From Firmicutes bacterium UBA5486 (lineage in GTDB: Bacteria; Bacillota; UBA4882; UBA10575): a stretch of 14,498 nucleotides of DNA. Every line of letters starts with the position of its first letter. Within the stretch, counting starts at the first letter, position 1. A program made the translations under genes and the position numbers. Below, piece after piece: positions 13,674 to 14,498 of this stretch. The stretch spans positions 76,850 to 91,347 of the forward strand of contig DIPO01000055.1 in the NCBI GenBank assembly GCA_002427045.1, given 5' to 3'. Below the pieces are notes generated by a model. It searched no databases and was not told the DNA's origin. It saw only the letters and a program-made list of their open reading frames with translations.

Positions 13674-14108
13674 TTACTTCTTAGCAGTAGCGGTTTTTGG
13701 TCTCTTTGCACCATATTTAGACCTGCTTTGCTTTCGATCTTGTACTCCCGCGGCATCCAATGTCCCGCGCACAATATGATATCTAACACCAGGTAAATCT
13801 TTAACACGTCCGCCCCGGATTAAAACAACTGAGTGTTCCTGTAAATTATGACCCTCACCTGGTATATAAGCAGTAACTTCCAAACGATTGGTCAAACGAA
13901 CCCTGGCCACTTTCCGTAAAGCAGAGTTGGGTTTCTTCGGAGTTACGGTGGAAACTCTAGTACATACTCCGCGCTTTTGTGGGCTACCCTTAGCTGATTC
14001 AAACATATCCTCTTTTTTGGTGTTATAAGACCAAAGCAGTGCAGGAGCATCACTCTTCTTGTTAATCTTTTTTCGTCCTTTTTTTATCAATTGATTAATG
14101 GTTGGCAT
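13674..14108 (-). CDS. rpsL: 30S ribosomal protein S12
   Basis: S12 (uS12) sits at the decoding centre and controls proofreading. Two ATG codons are adjacent; the second (14108) gives the canonical MPTINQLIKKGRKKI start and has AAGGAGG 7 nt upstream, so I use it (144 residues). It carries the longer N-terminal loop of Firmicutes S12 (residues about 13-43, against a shorter version in E. coli). The core has SPQKRGVCTRVSTVTPKKPN with the decoding-centre lysines Lys58-Lys59 unchanged, the form associated with streptomycin sensitivity. It also has GEGHNLQEHSVVLIRGGRVK and DLPGVRYHIVRGTLDAAGV, and ends in a lysine-rich tail. The spacer to the L7Ae gene is 15 nt. Confidence 0.97.
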   Translation of the reverse strand: MPTINQLIKKGRKKINKKSDAPALLWSYNTKKEDMFESAKGSPQKRGVCTRVSTVTPKKPNSALRKVARVRLTNRLEVTAYIPGEGHNLQEHSVVLIRGGRVKDLPGVRYHIVRGTLDAAGVQDRKQSRSKYGAKRPKTATAKK

Positions 14109-14123
14109 CATCCCACCTCCTTC

Positions 14124-14381
14124 CTACTCTTGAACCAATGCGACAACTGCTGCGTTTACATCGATCCGACAAATTTGTCCTAGTTCTTTTTTCCCAACTC
14201 GGGTAGTAACAATCTTAACATTTTTCCCTTGGCTTGCAAGTTTAATCTTCTTTAAAATGTGGTCATCCACATCATTAGCCAAGTAAATTATGCAAGCTTT
14301 GTTTTGTTGGATTGCACGAAGTGTCTGTTTTAAGCCAATAACCCTATTCTTAGCTTCAAGACCAGGATCACCCACTAACAT
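14124..14381 (-). CDS. L7Ae/L30e-family RNA-binding protein (YbxF/L7Ae-like)
   Basis: This small protein resembles Bacillus YbxF, which also lies just upstream of rpsL and belongs to the L7Ae family that binds kink-turn RNA. Its role in bacterial ribosomes is not well settled. The recognisable parts are NRVIGLKQTLRAIQQNKA (a GxKQTxRA-type RNA-contact helix), the core strand IIYLANDVDDHILKKI, and the end KKELGQICRIDVNAAVVAL. The ATG at 14381 gives 85 residues, with AAGG 6 nt upstream. A GTG two codons later has equally good spacing from AAGGGAG. An in-frame TTG at 14396 has no ribosome binding site and is rejected. It is the first gene after the promoter and probably heads the str transcript. 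Confidence 0.9.
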   Translation of the reverse strand: MLVGDPGLEAKNRVIGLKQTLRAIQQNKACIIYLANDVDDHILKKIKLASQGKNVKIVTTRVGKKELGQICRIDVNAAVVALVQE

Positions 14382-14434
14382 TCTCTCCCTTACCAATCCA
14401 AAAAAATATTTGTTGAAATAACCCAGACTTATTC

Positions 14435-14463
14435 ATTTTAGCATCTTCCCTATTATGTGTCAA
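14435..14463 (-). promoter_or_regulatory. Sigma-A type promoter of the str operon
   Basis: On the minus strand there is a perfect -35 box TTGACA (14463-14458), a 17-nt spacer, and a -10 box TAAAAT (14440-14435) preceded by TGC, an extended -10. Transcription would start near 14428 and leave a 5' leader of about 47 nt before the L7Ae start. It is the best promoter-like sequence I see in the window and lies at the expected place upstream of the first str gene. Confidence 0.8.
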
Positions 14464-14482
14464 TAACAATCTTTAAGATGCT
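14440..14482. repeat. 8-bp inverted repeat around the str promoter -35 box
   Basis: AGCATCTT (14440-14447) and its exact reverse complement AAGATGCT (14475-14482) are separated by 27 nt. They flank the -35 box, and the left arm touches the -10 box and covers part of the spacer. It could be an operator for a dimeric regulator or a coincidence in AT-rich DNA. Confidence 0.4.
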
Positions 14483-14498
14483 TTTTGCGATGTAAGCT

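Noticed and set aside
14382..14396. TTG at 14396 as the start of the L7Ae gene
   Set aside because: There is no ribosome binding site upstream of it, while AAGGGAG lies downstream, ahead of the ATG at 14381 and the GTG at 14375.
14464..14498. End of rpoC at the right edge
   Set aside because: rpoC is expected upstream of this cluster, but the remaining bases in any minus-strand frame are too few to recognise it, so no call is made.

Overview
The window is one continuous block of 27 translation genes, all on the minus strand and read from right to left. It is a fused str-S10-spc ribosomal protein cluster. In transcription order it holds a small L7Ae-family protein, rpsL, rpsG, fusA, tuf, then rpsJ, rplC, rplD, rplW, rplB, rpsS, rplV, rpsC, rplP, rpmC, rpsQ, then rplN, rplX, rplE, rpsN, rpsH, rplF, rplR, rpsE, rpmD, rplO and the 5' part of secY, which runs off the left edge. 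I see no plus-strand gene, mobile element, tRNA, rRNA or CRISPR array, and no gene-free stretch above about 112 bases.

The organism is most likely a member of the Firmicutes (Bacillota), and more clostridia-like than bacilli-like. The evidence is the L7Ae-family gene directly ahead of rpsL, the long N-terminal loop of S12, the short zinc-type S14, very strong AGGAGG-type ribosome binding sites, and a four-cysteine stretch in EF-Tu that I recall from Desulfotomaculum/Pelotomaculum-type clostridia. The base composition is moderately AT-rich. Genus cannot be resolved by eye.

Region by region: positions 14498-14382 hold a near-consensus sigma-A promoter (TTGACA, 17-nt spacer, TAAAAT) with an 8-bp inverted repeat around its -35 box. 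Positions 14381-9773 are the str part (L7Ae, S12, S7, EF-G, EF-Tu). A 106-nt spacer with two hairpins separates tuf from rpsJ. Positions 9666-4531 are the S10 part, and 4461-1 the spc part. Spacers are mostly 2 to 50 nt, with stop/start overlaps at rplP-rpmC and rplD-rplW and direct abutment at rplO-secY, so co-transcription and translational coupling are likely. The products make the small- and large-subunit cores, the two main elongation factors and the Sec channel.

Several genes have open upstream extensions, and I trimmed these to starts supported by Shine-Dalgarno spacing and family N-termini (rplF, rpsH, rplE, rpsQ, rpsC, rplV, rplD, rplC, rpsL, L7Ae). Nine genes use GTG or TTG starts. 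The most notable deviations are a 9-residue insertion in L14, the cysteine cluster in EF-Tu, and small hairpins in several spacers. This is otherwise an ordinary, highly conserved region, and I found no convincing new biological system.
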